Assembly: GCA_936920625.1 (NCBI GenBank)
Contig: CAKZHC010000016.1
Location: 62,001 to 126,000, forward strand
DNA length: 64,000 nucleotides
Source: an uncultured Enterobacteriaceae bacterium
GTDB lineage: Bacteria > Pseudomonadota > Gammaproteobacteria > Enterobacterales > Enterobacteriaceae
Reading direction: 5' to 3'
Shown: positions 18,845-27,882 of the stretch, piece by piece
Position numbering within the stretch: the first letter of the stretch is position 1
How the letters are laid out: each line of letters starts with the position of its first letter
Made by a program: the position numbers and the translations under genes
Notes under the pieces: generated by a model
The model's database searches: none
What the model was told of the DNA's origin: nothing
What the model saw: the letters and a program-made list of their open reading frames with translations, nothing else

Positions 18845-18876
18845 TTAACGCTCAAATGTGCTATTTTGAGCGTTAA
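18845..18876 (+). terminator. Hairpin downstream of nhaA
   Basis: TTAACGCTCAAA at 18845-18856 is a perfect 12-base match to TTTGAGCGTTAA at 18865-18876 around an 8-base loop, 12 bases after the nhaA stop. It lacks a T run, so it may be a weak terminator or an mRNA-end stabiliser. Confidence 0.5.
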
Positions 18877-18903
18877 ATCATATGGATAAGGGATGGCTGG
18901 CGG

Positions 18904-19227
18904 ATGCAGGACGTAACTGAGCAGGAACTGCGTGACAGTGGTTTTAGTGAAAGACAGATTACAATATTAAAGAAAAATTTGGAAAGAGAAAATCTTACTA
19001 TCCATTTTCAGTTAACTGAATTGAAAAATCGTCTTTTTCGTATGTGTGGTTTACTTACTTTTGTATCTGTCATCTGGATATATGTTTTTTTTACTTCGGA
19101 TGAGGATTCATTTATAGCTTATTGCATAGCTATGATTATTTTCTTTTTTCTTGTGTATTTTATGACACCACTTCCTTTTGCCATAAGGGCTTATCACTTC
19201 TTGAAAAAAAATAATAATCGAACGTAA
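18904..19227 (+). CDS. Small two-segment membrane protein, unknown
   Basis: 107 residues. The first 45 are charged and helical (EQELRDSGFSERQITILKK); two hydrophobic segments follow at about 47-63 and 70-90; the C-terminus is basic. I do not recognise the family. Codon use is clearly AT-rich compared with nhaA and ribF, suggesting foreign origin. Its stop lies 3 bases from the stop of the DUF4225-like gene on the other strand, a tight tail-to-tail pairing that may mean the two arrived together. A toxin/immunity or regulator relationship is only speculation. Confidence 0.55.
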   Translation: MQDVTEQELRDSGFSERQITILKKNLERENLTIHFQLTELKNRLFRMCGLLTFVSVIWIYVFFTSDEDSFIAYCIAMIIFFFLVYFMTPLPFAIRAYHFLKKNNNRT

Positions 19228-19230
19228 TCA

Positions 19231-20053
19231 TTATTTTTTACAGGCTTCAATGCGAATTGAGTTTAATGCGTTGACATCATTATAGATTTCTATTCCCAGG
19301 TCCAGTCTGCTCATATTATTAAAATTCCTTACATAATCACTATTAATATAGCGAAATAAGCGCCATGCATCTGGCTTCAGGGTATATCTGAGTATCCCAT
19401 ACCCTGATAATACAATGCTCACACTATGATAAGCCATTCTCCCCACTTCAGGTGAAAATCCCAGGAATTCGGCAGTGCCAATAAAACCATTTTTCAGAAA
19501 GCCAGTATTATTGCTCTTACCTTTTAGGTCATTAATAGACTCTTGTAAATCGTTAACTCCGTAAGCCATTATCGCCGCACCAAACAATATACCCACTGGC
19601 GTCCCTGTTGCCGCCAGGCCAATACCCGCTGCTACTTCGAGTGTGCTCAGAAGAATTCCCGCCCCTTTAATCACATACCCCCAGGCATCGCCATTTTTCT
19701 GTAATTCTATAGCGATGGCGGGTCGGGCCTGTTTGCCAGAGAGCATTCTGTCCTGCTCGTGCAGGTATGCTTCTTCCTGTTTGATATTTGCAATTGCCTG
19801 CATGCAGGCTTTCTCTATCTGCAATCAATACTGACTCTGGCGACAGATAAGGCGCCGTCTGACGGATAGCTGCTATATTTTGATCAATAAAATCGTCTGT
19901 GTGTTTAAGGAACTCATTTGCAGTCGTGAGACTTTTAATATAGCGCAGAGCGAGGATATTTGCTGTCCGGCTGAGTGAATCAGCGGCATTGTTAATTTGT
20001 TTTGACCATCTTTCGGTAATCGGGTGGGTGGACCGGAATGTGATTTTGCGCAT
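19231..20053 (-). pseudogene. DUF4225-like gene, frameshifted
   Basis: Two overlapping frames together give a protein of about 270 residues resembling DUF4225 proteins of Pantoea and Erwinia. The N-terminal part (20053 to about 19824) is helical and begins MRKITFRSTHPI. The C-terminal part (from about 19824) has a glycine-rich hydrophobic stretch (GAGILLSTLEVAAGIGLA) and the family-like run GFIGTAEFLGF...GYGILRYTLKPDAWRLF. The join needs a single frame change near 19790-19824; the C-terminal frame has a TGA followed by TTG just there. A shortened 197-residue product from the TTG is conceivable. AT-rich like its neighbour; function unknown. Confidence 0.65.
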
Positions 20054-20288
20054 CGTTAAGAATCCTTTCTGCTATCAACGAATCATGAAGCTGAATAACA
20101 TATTTATATCCATAGCGAAAAAATTTTTCTGATCAGTTCTGAAATATGTGAATGATGTCATGCTTTATATTTCACTGTCTGATGACAGGGGTCAGATAAT
20201 GATTTATGACAGGCGGGAATATGCAGTATTTGCATACGTGTCTGGGCAGAGAGGGATTTTTACTGGCAAATAGCGATATTTCCGGGCT
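20054..20288. other. Non-coding spacer upstream of the DUF4225-like gene
   Basis: No gene or clear site seen. In E. coli this interval (nhaA to rpsT) holds nhaR and an IS1 copy; neither is present. Confidence 0.55.
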
Positions 20289-20340
20289 CAGTAAACACTA
20301 AAAAACCGAGGCGTTGGCGTCGGTTTTTTAGTGTTTACTG
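20289..20340 (-). terminator. Long hairpin terminator after rpsT
   Basis: A perfect 21-base inverted repeat (CAGTAAACACTAAAAAACCGA and its complement) closes a 10-base loop. Read on the minus strand it places a GC-rich tip followed by TTTTTT, a strong Rho-independent terminator for rpsT. The stem is longer than usual and would work in both directions. Confidence 0.8.
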
Positions 20341-20485
20341 CCCGTTGCGTTTGGCATTTTGCTACTTATTTATGCTAACTGATGGCCACTGAATACCTGT
20401 GCTATCTCATTTACTGTGCTCCAACTGGCTGGATGACAGGCCGGGGCATTTAGCATTTCAGGCAGATATTAATGAGAGCGGGCAA

Positions 20486-20749
20486 TCAGGTCAGTTTTTT
20501 GATGTGGGCAGAAAGCTTCGCTTTATGGCGCGCTGCTTTATTCTTGTGGATCAACCCTTTTGCAGCCTGACGATCAACGACAGGTTGCATTTCACTGAAT
20601 GCTTTTTGCGCGGCTTCTTTATCGCCAGCAGCAATCGCTGCATACACTTTCTTGATGAAGGTACGCATCATAGAACGACGGCTTGCGTTATGTTTACGAC
20701 GTTTTTCAGATGTTACGGCGCGTTTCTTAGCTGATTTAATATTAGCCAA
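20486..20749 (-). CDS. rpsT: 30S ribosomal protein S20
   Basis: 87 residues, the E. coli length, starting MANIKSAKKRAVTSEKRRKHN and ending HIKKLT. Very basic, all-helical protein that binds 16S rRNA in the body of the small subunit. The ribosome site is TTGGGAG. It is divergent from ribF, as in E. coli. E. coli S20 represses its own translation; whether that holds here cannot be read. Confidence 0.98.
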   Translation of the reverse strand: MANIKSAKKRAVTSEKRRKHNASRRSMMRTFIKKVYAAIAAGDKEAAQKAFSEMQPVVDRQAAKGLIHKNKAARHKAKLSAHIKKLT

Positions 20750-21015
20750 GGTTTGACTCCCAAATATGTTCTGTAGACAACTTAAAGGCCGGGGACTATG
20801 CCTCTTCAGGCTTCTGTTGTCAATGAGTTTGTGTAAATAAGCGCCGCCTGAAATAGCGCCGCCCGATTAATTAACTGTGTAGTTTGTGGCAGATCCTAAC
20901 AGTTTTTTATCAGGGAAAATAGTAGACAACCTATAAAAGGTCTGTTTCCGGGCGTAGCTGGCAGTATATTGTGAAAAAACCAGCCTTAAAGCCGAAAAAA
21001 GGTTTTAGGAACGGG

Positions 21016-21044
21016 TTAACCTTCCCGGCTGTACAAGGTATAAT
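21016..21044 (+). promoter_or_regulatory. Probable ribF-ileS promoter
   Basis: TTAACC at 21016-21021 and a perfect TATAAT at 21039-21044 with a 17-base spacer. The start of ribF follows 30 bases later. The 320 bases between rpsT and ribF contain no gene and should also hold the rpsT promoters. Confidence 0.6.
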
Positions 21045-21073
21045 CCGCCGATTTATATACTGTTGAGCCAGCC

Positions 21074-22012
21074 ATGAAGTTTATCAGCGGCATACACAAT
21101 TTACGGAAACAGCCTCATGGCTGTGTACTGGCTATTGGTAATTTTGATGGTGTTCATCGCGGTCATCAGGCGCTGCTTACCCGCCTGAGTGAAGAAGGGC
21201 GCAGGCGTCAGTTGCCTGTAATGGTGATGCTGTTTGAACCCCAGCCACCGGAGATGTTTTTTGGCACGTCGGCTCCTGCCCGGCTGACACGTCTGCGTGA
21301 AAAACTGCACTATCTGGCCTGTACAGGCGTGGATAGCGTGTTGTGTATCCGTTTCAATCAGGCCTTCGCCGCCTGTTCAGCAGAGCGGTTCATCATCGAA
21401 TTACTGGTCGCTAAACTTGGCGTTCGCTTTCTGATGACCGGGGATGATTTTCGTTTTGGTTCAGAACGCCGGGGTGATTTAAGGCAACTCCAGCAGGCGG
21501 GTGAAAAATATGGCTTTGAGGCTATCAGCACCGAGACATTTTGTGCCAACGGGACGCGTATTAGCAGTACTGCGGTGCGCGAGGCGCTAGCCAGCGACAA
21601 CCTTGCGCTGGCAGCCACACTGCTTGGCCGCCCGTTTACCCTTTGCGGCCGGGTTGTGCATGGCGACGCACTCGGGCGGACCATTGGTTTCCCCACAGCG
21701 AATGTACCGTTACATCGCACGGTTTTGCCAGTTGGCGGGGTTTATGCGGTTGAGGTCCATGGTCTGGCAAATACCCCGTTGCCCGGAGTGGCAAATATTG
21801 GAACCCGCCCGACGTTAGGCGGGCAGCGCCAGCAGCTGGAAGTCCACCTGTTTGACGTTAAAATGGATCTTTACGGGCAGTATATTAATACAGAACTTAA
21901 GAGCAAAATTCGTAATGAGCGGCGCTTTGAATCTTTCGGGGCGCTGGTGCAGCAGATTGGTAAAGATGCAAAGGCGGCCCGTGAATTTTTTGGGCTAAAA
22001 ACGCCCGAATAA
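21074..22012 (+). CDS. ribF: Bifunctional riboflavin kinase / FMN adenylyltransferase
   Basis: 312 residues (E. coli 313). The N-terminal adenylyltransferase domain has the nucleotidyl-transfer motif IGNFDGVHRGHQALL and ISSTAVREAL; the C-terminal flavokinase (about 185-305) has GRTIGFPTANV and GVANIGTRPT. It makes FMN and FAD from riboflavin. First gene of the ribF-ileS-lspA-fkpB-ispH operon, with ileS starting 30 bases downstream. Confidence 0.97.
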   Translation: MKFISGIHNLRKQPHGCVLAIGNFDGVHRGHQALLTRLSEEGRRRQLPVMVMLFEPQPPEMFFGTSAPARLTRLREKLHYLACTGVDSVLCIRFNQAFAACSAERFIIELLVAKLGVRFLMTGDDFRFGSERRGDLRQLQQAGEKYGFEAISTETFCANGTRISSTAVREALASDNLALAATLLGRPFTLCGRVVHGDALGRTIGFPTANVPLHRTVLPVGGVYAVEVHGLANTPLPGVANIGTRPTLGGQRQQLEVHLFDVKMDLYGQYINTELKSKIRNERRFESFGALVQQIGKDAKAAREFFGLKTPE

Positions 22013-22042
22013 GCGGCGCTGAATCACGGAAGCGAGAATTTA

Positions 22043-24859
22043 ATGAGTGATTATAAATCAACCCTGAACTTGCCCGAAACTGGGTTTCCAATGCGTGGCA
22101 ATCTTGCAACACGCGAACCAGAGATGCTACAACGGTGGCATCAGGACAATCTGTATGCCACTCTCCGTGCTGCTAAAAAAGGTAAAAAACTCTTTATTCT
22201 TCATGATGGTCCTCCTTATGCCAATGGTAAGACCCATATTGGTCACGCGGTTAACAAAATTCTGAAAGACATTGTTGTTAAGTCGAAAGGTATGGCAGGT
22301 TTCGACTCACCTTATGTGCCGGGCTGGGACTGCCATGGGCTGCCGATTGAACATAAAGTCGAGCAGATGATAGGTAAGCCCGGCGAAAAAGTCACTCCCG
22401 CTGAATTCCGGAAAACATGCCGTAATTATGCCGCAGAGCAGATAGAGGGGCAGAAGAGCGACTTCATCCGAATGGGGGTAGTGGGTGACTGGCAGAATCC
22501 GTATCTGACGATGAATTATGATACTGAAGCTAATATTATCCGCGTGCTGGCCAGTATCATCGCGAAAGGCCATCTCCATAAAGGGGCTAGGCCAGTGCAC
22601 TGGTGTCTGGACTGCCGCTCGGCGCTGGCGGAAGCAGAAGTGGAGTATTATGACAAAACGTCGCCTTCGATTGATATCATGTTCAATGCCAGTGATAAAA
22701 CGGCGGTTGCTGCTTGCTTCGGTGTCACTGAGGTTAATGGCCCGATGTCACTCGTCATTTGGACGACCACGCCATGGACCATACCAGCAAACCGTGCTAT
22801 TTGCCTGCACCCCGATTTTGACTACCAGCTCGTGCAGATTGCCGGGCGTGCACTCATTCTGGCCACAGCGCTAGTGGATACTGTAATGCAGCGTGCGGGT
22901 ATTACTGAATGGACTGTTTTGGGTGAATGCAAGGGTGTGGTGCTTAGCCAACAGTTATTCCAGCATCCGTTCCTCGCCATTCAGTCTGTAGTAGTGCTGG
23001 GGGAACATGTGACTCTTGAAGCCGGAACAGGTGCTGTACACACAGCGCCGGCGCATGGTCCTGATGATTATATCATCGGTCAGAAATATGGCCTTGAGAT
23101 TGCTAACCCGGTGGGGCCGGATGGCTGCTATCTGCCGGGCACCTGGCCTGAGCTGGACGGAGTAAACGTCTTCAAAGCCAATGATATGATAGTGGAGCTG
23201 TTAAAAGAGCAGGGGGCGCTACTACATGTAGAGAAATTGCAGCACAGCTATCCCCACTGCTGGCGGCATAAAACCCCCATCATCTTTCGTGCGACTCCCC
23301 AGTGGTTTGTCAGCATGGACCAGAACGGGCTGCGCCAGCGGTCGCTGGAGGAAATCAAAGCGGTGCAGTGGATCCCTGCCTGGGGCCAGGCTCGCATTGA
23401 ATCTATGGTTGCCGGTCGTCCTGACTGGTGTATCTCACGCCAGCGTACCTGGGGTGTGCCAATGGCGCTGTTTGTGCACAAAGAGAGCGAACAGCTACAC
23501 CCCAATACCCAGGCACTGATGGAAAAAGTCGCGCAGCGTGTTGCGCAGCACGGCATCCAGGCATGGTGGGATCTGGATCCCCGTGAACTACTAGGCGATG
23601 ATGCAGACGACTATGTGAAGGTGCCGGATACGCTGGATGTCTGGTTTGATTCTGGCACAACGCACACTTCTGTTGTCGCTGTGCGCCCGGAATTTCACGG
23701 TCACCGTCCTGATATCTATCTGGAAGGTTCTGATCAGCATCGTGGCTGGTTTATGTCCTCGCTGATGATCTCTGCGGCCATCAAAGAAAAAGCCCCCTAC
23801 CGCCAGGTACTAACTCACGGCTTTACGGTTGATGGTGAGGGACGCAAGATGTCGAAGTCTCTTGGTAATACCATCAGTCCACAGAAGGTGATGAATCAGC
23901 TGGGTGCCGATATTCTGCGGTTATGGGTGGCGTCGACTGACTATTCCGGTGAAATTGCCGTTTCTGATGAAATTCTGAAGCGTGCTGCCGACACCTATCG
24001 GCGCATTCGTAACACGGCACGTTTTCTGCTGGCTAATCTGGCAGGCTTTAACCCGGAAACGGACAGTGTAAAACCTGAAGAAATGGTCGTGATAGATCGC
24101 TGGGCAGTAGCACACGCTAAAGCGGCTCAGGATGAGATTACGGCTGCATATGCACGCTATGACTTTCATCAGGTCGTTCACCGCCTCATGCAATTTTGCT
24201 CGGTGGAGATGGGGTCTTTTTATCTGGATATTATTAAAGATCGCCAGTACACCGCTAAAAGCGACAGTGTAGCCCGGCGTAGCTGTCAGACAGCACTCTG
24301 GCATGTCGTGCAGGCACTGGTACGCTGGATGGCTCCCGTTCTCTCTTTCACCGCAGACGAAATCTGGAGCTGGCTGCCGGGCAACAATGCACGCTATGTC
24401 TTCACTGAAGAGTGGTACGACGGGCTGTTTGAACTGGCAGAAAATGAGCCAATGAGCAATGCTTTTTGGGATGATTTGCTAAAAGTCCGGGGCGAGGTAA
24501 ATAAAACTGTGGAGCAGGCGCGTAACGATAAACGTATTGGCAGCGCGCTGGAAGCATCTGTGACACTTTATGCAGATGCCCGACTTGCAAAACAACTGGC
24601 TATACTGGGCAGCGAGCTCCGCTTTGCGCTCATTACGTCCGGTGCCAGGGTTGCCGATTATGCAGATGCTCCCGAGGGTGCTTGGCAGAGTGAGGTTATC
24701 AGGGGACTGAAAATTGTATTAAATAAGGCTGAGGGGGAAAAGTGCCCACGCTGTTGGCACTATACCCAGGATACGGGCCAGAGTGCTGAACATAGCCAAT
24801 TGTGCAGTCGCTGTGTGACTAATATTTCCGGCAATGGTGAGGAGCGCAAATTCGTCTGA
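22043..24859 (+). CDS. ileS: Isoleucyl-tRNA synthetase
   Basis: Class Ia synthetase of 938 residues, exactly the E. coli length. The HIGH motif occurs in GPPYANGKTHIGHAVNKIL (about residues 58-67) and the KMSKS loop in DGEGRKMSKSLGN (near 600). The CP1 editing domain carries VIWTTTPWTIPANRA and TAPAHGPDDY. The C-terminal zinc site is CPRCWHYT...CSRC. It charges tRNA-Ile and edits valine. Its stop overlaps the lspA start (ATGA type), implying translational coupling. Confidence 0.99.
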   Translation: MSDYKSTLNLPETGFPMRGNLATREPEMLQRWHQDNLYATLRAAKKGKKLFILHDGPPYANGKTHIGHAVNKILKDIVVKSKGMAGFDSPYVPGWDCHGLPIEHKVEQMIGKPGEKVTPAEFRKTCRNYAAEQIEGQKSDFIRMGVVGDWQNPYLTMNYDTEANIIRVLASIIAKGHLHKGARPVHWCLDCRSALAEAEVEYYDKTSPSIDIMFNASDKTAVAACFGVTEVNGPMSLVIWTTTPWTIPANRAICLHPDFDYQLVQIAGRALILATALVDTVMQRAGITEWTVLGECKGVVLSQQLFQHPFLAIQSVVVLGEHVTLEAGTGAVHTAPAHGPDDYIIGQKYGLEIANPVGPDGCYLPGTWPELDGVNVFKANDMIVELLKEQGALLHVEKLQHSYPHCWRHKTPIIFRATPQWFVSMDQNGLRQRSLEEIKAVQWIPAWGQARIESMVAGRPDWCISRQRTWGVPMALFVHKESEQLHPNTQALMEKVAQRVAQHGIQAWWDLDPRELLGDDADDYVKVPDTLDVWFDSGTTHTSVVAVRPEFHGHRPDIYLEGSDQHRGWFMSSLMISAAIKEKAPYRQVLTHGFTVDGEGRKMSKSLGNTISPQKVMNQLGADILRLWVASTDYSGEIAVSDEILKRAADTYRRIRNTARFLLANLAGFNPETDSVKPEEMVVIDRWAVAHAKAAQDEITAAYARYDFHQVVHRLMQFCSVEMGSFYLDIIKDRQYTAKSDSVARRSCQTALWHVVQALVRWMAPVLSFTADEIWSWLPGNNARYVFTEEWYDGLFELAENEPMSNAFWDDLLKVRGEVNKTVEQARNDKRIGSALEASVTLYADARLAKQLAILGSELRFALITSGARVADYADAPEGAWQSEVIRGLKIVLNKAEGEKCPRCWHYTQDTGQSAEHSQLCSRCVTNISGNGEERKFV

Positions 24860-25365
24860 TGAAAAAAGCATTATTATCCAGCGGATTGTGCTGGCTATGG
24901 CTGGTGCCTGTGGTGGTCGCGTTGGACTTAACCAGCAAGCAGTGGATCGTGGATAATCTGTTTCTCTACGAAGTACAGCCGGTTATTTCCCATTTTAACC
25001 TGTTTTATACCCATAACTATGGTGCAGCATTCAGTTTTCTTGCCGATAAAGGGGGCTGGCAGCGCTGGTTTTTTAGCGGTGTAGCTATTGCTATCGTTGT
25101 GGTGCTCCTGATAACAATGTATCGTTCGCAGGCCTGTAACAGACTAAAAAATATCGCCTGTTCCCTGATCATTGGTGGAGCCTCTGGCAACTTATTTGAT
25201 CGGGCATATCATGGTTTTGTCATTGATTTTGTTGATTTTTATATTGGAAACTGGCACTTTGCTACCTTTAATATTGCCGATTGTGCGATAACTACAGGTG
25301 CACTGCTGATCATTGCGGAAGGTTTTTTAACGCCATCAGAGAAACAAGTGGATGAGAAAGGTTAG
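24859..25365 (+). CDS. lspA: Lipoprotein signal peptidase (signal peptidase II)
   Basis: 168-residue, four-helix inner-membrane aspartyl protease that cleaves prolipoprotein signal peptides after lipid attachment. The catalytic aspartates are in GGASGNLFDRAYHGFVIDFVDFY and TFNIADCAIT. SKQWIV and the THNYGAAFSFL stretch are further family motifs. The start overlaps the end of ileS by one base and fkpB follows at once, matching the E. coli arrangement. Confidence 0.97.
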   Translation: MKKALLSSGLCWLWLVPVVVALDLTSKQWIVDNLFLYEVQPVISHFNLFYTHNYGAAFSFLADKGGWQRWFFSGVAIAIVVVLLITMYRSQACNRLKNIACSLIIGGASGNLFDRAYHGFVIDFVDFYIGNWHFATFNIADCAITTGALLIIAEGFLTPSEKQVDEKG

Positions 25366-25368
25366 GTG

Positions 25369-25839
25369 ATGTCCGATTCTGTACAGCACGACAGCGTAGT
25401 ACTTGCGCATTTTATTTTGAAGTTTGAAGATGGCATTATAGCGGAATCGACGCGCAAAGAGGGCAAACCGGCACTGTTTCGCCTTGGCGATGGCAGCCTT
25501 TCAGAGGCGCTGGAGTGTGCGCTGCTGGGTCTGGCTGTGGGCGAAAAAAAGTGCTTCTCATTGCCACCGGTGGACGCTTTTGGCCCTGTTAATCCGGATT
25601 TAATTCACTACTTTTCGCGCCGAAGTTTTATGGATGCAGGAGAGCCAGAAATTGGCTTAATTATGGCGTTTACTGCACTGGATGGCAGCGAAATGCCCGG
25701 CGTGATCCGTGAAGTTTCTGGTGATTCAGTTACCGTTGATTTTAACCATCCACTTGCCGGACAGACTGTTCATTTTGAGGTTGAGGTGCTTGAGATCGAT
25801 CCTGAACCGGAGATAATCGATGCGAATTCTGTTAGCTAA
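25369..25839 (+). CDS. fkpB: FKBP-type peptidyl-prolyl isomerase (SlpA-like)
   Basis: 156 residues from the ATG at 25369; a GTG one codon earlier is also in frame. Two-domain SlyD/SlpA family protein: FKBP halves at about 1-70 and 120-150 flank the IF chaperone insert, with PVDAFGPVNPDLIHYFSRRSF and FNHPLAGQTVHFEVEVLEI typical of the family. It assists proline-limited folding in the cytoplasm. Its last 20 bases overlap ispH, as in related genomes. Confidence 0.95.
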   Translation: MSDSVQHDSVVLAHFILKFEDGIIAESTRKEGKPALFRLGDGSLSEALECALLGLAVGEKKCFSLPPVDAFGPVNPDLIHYFSRRSFMDAGEPEIGLIMAFTALDGSEMPGVIREVSGDSVTVDFNHPLAGQTVHFEVEVLEIDPEPEIIDANSVS

Positions 25840-26773
25840 TCCCCGTGGCTTTTGTGCTGGTGTGGATCGCGCTATCACTATTGTTGAACGTGCACTAGAG
25901 ATATATGGTGCGCCGATTTACGTTCGGCATGAAGTGGTACACAATCGTTATGTTGTTAACAGCTTACGGGAGCGCGGCGCTGTCTTTATCGAAGCCATTT
26001 CGCAGGTACCGGATGGTGCTATTCTGATTTTCTCAGCACATGGTGTTTCTCAGGCAATACGCGCCGAAGCCAGAGCCCGGCAGCTGACCATGTTGTTCGA
26101 TGCCACCTGTCCTCTGGTCACCAAAGTGCATATGGAGGTAGCGCGCGCCAGCCGCAGGGGGGCATGCGCTATTCTGATAGGGCATGCCGGGCATCCGGAG
26201 GTGGAGGGCACCATGGGCCAGTACAATAATCCCGAGGGGGGTATCTGGCTGGTTGAATCACCCCAGGATGTCTGGAATCTTCAGGTCAAAGATGAGAGCG
26301 ATCTCTGCTTCATGACCCAGACTACGCTTTCTGTTGATGATACATCAGAAATAATCGATGCGCTCCGCACCCGCTATCCCAACATCACCGGGCCCCGTAA
26401 AGACGATATTTGCTACGCTACGACTAACCGGCAGCAGGCAGTGCGTGATCTTGCAGCCCAGGCACAGCTGGTGCTGGTGGTAGGGTCAACAACCTCTTCC
26501 AATTCTAACCGGCTGGCGGAGCTGGCACAACGTGCTGGCAGGGCGGCACAGCTGATCGATTCTGCTGATGACATCAAGCCGGTGTGGTTAGAGGATATTG
26601 AATGCGTCGGGGTGACGGCAGGGGCATCTGCTCCCGATATTTTAGTAAAACAGGTCATAGCCAGACTGATGGAACTGGGTGGTGAGGCTGTTATCGAACT
26701 GACCGGGCGTGAAGAGAACATGTTTTTTGAAATTCCCAAAGCGCTGCGGGTAGCGGTCAAAGAGACTGACTAA
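25820..26773 (+). CDS. ispH: 4-hydroxy-3-methylbut-2-enyl diphosphate reductase
   Basis: 317 residues (E. coli 316). Iron-sulfur enzyme at the last step of the MEP isoprenoid pathway, giving IPP and DMAPP. The three cluster cysteines are visible: C12 in NPRGFCAGVD, one near 96 in FDATCPLVTKVH, and one near 197 in DDICYATTNRQ. SSNSNRLAE, which binds the diphosphate, is intact. Last gene of the ribF operon and convergent with the phosphotransferase-like gene at 26806. Confidence 0.98.
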   Translation: MRILLANPRGFCAGVDRAITIVERALEIYGAPIYVRHEVVHNRYVVNSLRERGAVFIEAISQVPDGAILIFSAHGVSQAIRAEARARQLTMLFDATCPLVTKVHMEVARASRRGACAILIGHAGHPEVEGTMGQYNNPEGGIWLVESPQDVWNLQVKDESDLCFMTQTTLSVDDTSEIIDALRTRYPNITGPRKDDICYATTNRQQAVRDLAAQAQLVLVVGSTTSSNSNRLAELAQRAGRAAQLIDSADDIKPVWLEDIECVGVTAGASAPDILVKQVIARLMELGGEAVIELTGREENMFFEIPKALRVAVKETD

Positions 26774-26805
26774 CTGCCTGCTGTGTCATCAGATAACCCT
26801 TTGAT

Positions 26806-27678
26806 TTATGACAAGGCCAGCTCCACCAGATGCAGAGCGTGTTCAGCCTGTTTTTTCATCCCCTCTTCCATAAACCAAGCCGCTGAGAGCGCCTGTTGGG
26901 CTGCAATCCACTCTTTTAACGTTTTTTCGCTAAGCTGTGCCTCTTCACCTGCCCATTTGACACGCCGGTTAAAATTAGCGATCTGGATATCAGGGTTTTC
27001 CTGTGGATTAGCAAACAGAGCAGCGAAATCAAACGCTGGCGAACCTGTGATACCTTTAGGATCAATGAGCTGCCAGCCCTTTTGAACGCCGAACCACAAA
27101 AGATTTCCATGATGCAAATCCCCGTGAAGCAGCACCGCCGGGGCCGGGTCAGCCAGTAGCGCCAGGGCTGTCTTACGGGCCGTCACCAGAGCGCTATGCT
27201 GAAGAGTATCCAAAGTGAGCAGTGATTGAAAATAGTGGGAAAGAGGAACGGTCTGTTGGGGCAACCTCCCTGACCAGCGGTGTAGCGCCAGCGCCATTCG
27301 GCAAAGGATCCGGCAAGCCTGCTCATCCTGATCACCAGCTGACATCCTCTTCAGTCTGTCAGGATCTTCAGACCTGGCCATTAGCAGGGCATGGCCAGCA
27401 ATGGCATACACGTCTGCGGTGACGACACCACCTAAGGCAGCCATTGTATGGTTCCCGCGTATTTCATCCTCTGATAGCGCGAACTTCAGCATGGCTGGTT
27501 TATCCCGCCAGCGGACTGGTTGTAGAATAGAAGCGTGTGTCTTAAACGCCTCGCCATCAGCAGCCAGGTGCCAGTACTGAAAATAACCAGATAATGCCGC
27601 ATGAATATCCACACTATTACATCTGTTCTGATATCGTTGACATTCTGGCCTGCACAGAGGCTGGACTGCTTTTGCCAC
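26806..27678 (-). CDS. Aminoglycoside/hydroxyurea phosphotransferase-like kinase
   Basis: APH-fold kinase, best fitting the APH(6)/hydroxyurea family (streptomycin 6-kinase type). The Brenner motif LLHGDLHHGNLLWFG and the metal-binding LIDPKGITGSPAFDFA are intact, and the N-lobe lysine is in AMLKFALSEDE. The frame opens at 27678, but a GTG at 27612 or later fits family N-termini better, giving about 268 residues. The physiological substrate is unknown; chromosomal members need not give antibiotic resistance. It replaces rihC between ispH and dapB in the E. coli order. Confidence 0.8.
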   Translation of the reverse strand: MAKAVQPLCRPECQRYQNRCNSVDIHAALSGYFQYWHLAADGEAFKTHASILQPVRWRDKPAMLKFALSEDEIRGNHTMAALGGVVTADVYAIAGHALLMARSEDPDRLKRMSAGDQDEQACRILCRMALALHRWSGRLPQQTVPLSHYFQSLLTLDTLQHSALVTARKTALALLADPAPAVLLHGDLHHGNLLWFGVQKGWQLIDPKGITGSPAFDFAALFANPQENPDIQIANFNRRVKWAGEEAQLSEKTLKEWIAAQQALSAAWFMEEGMKKQAEHALHLVELALS

Positions 27679-27882
27679 TTGTCGCTGGGGTTCTGATAAT
27701 CGTCCGCATTCCTAAGTGGCAATGATCACGGGCTCAATGATAACGGATTAAAAATTCAGGCATAAGTGATATATTTGCCGGATTCACCCTGTCAATATGG
27801 CTGACTATTTTTAACTGTCTGAGAGGGTGGGCATCACACCGTCCGGGTTACGCACATCGACCCTTTTTTAGGAATAAATACA

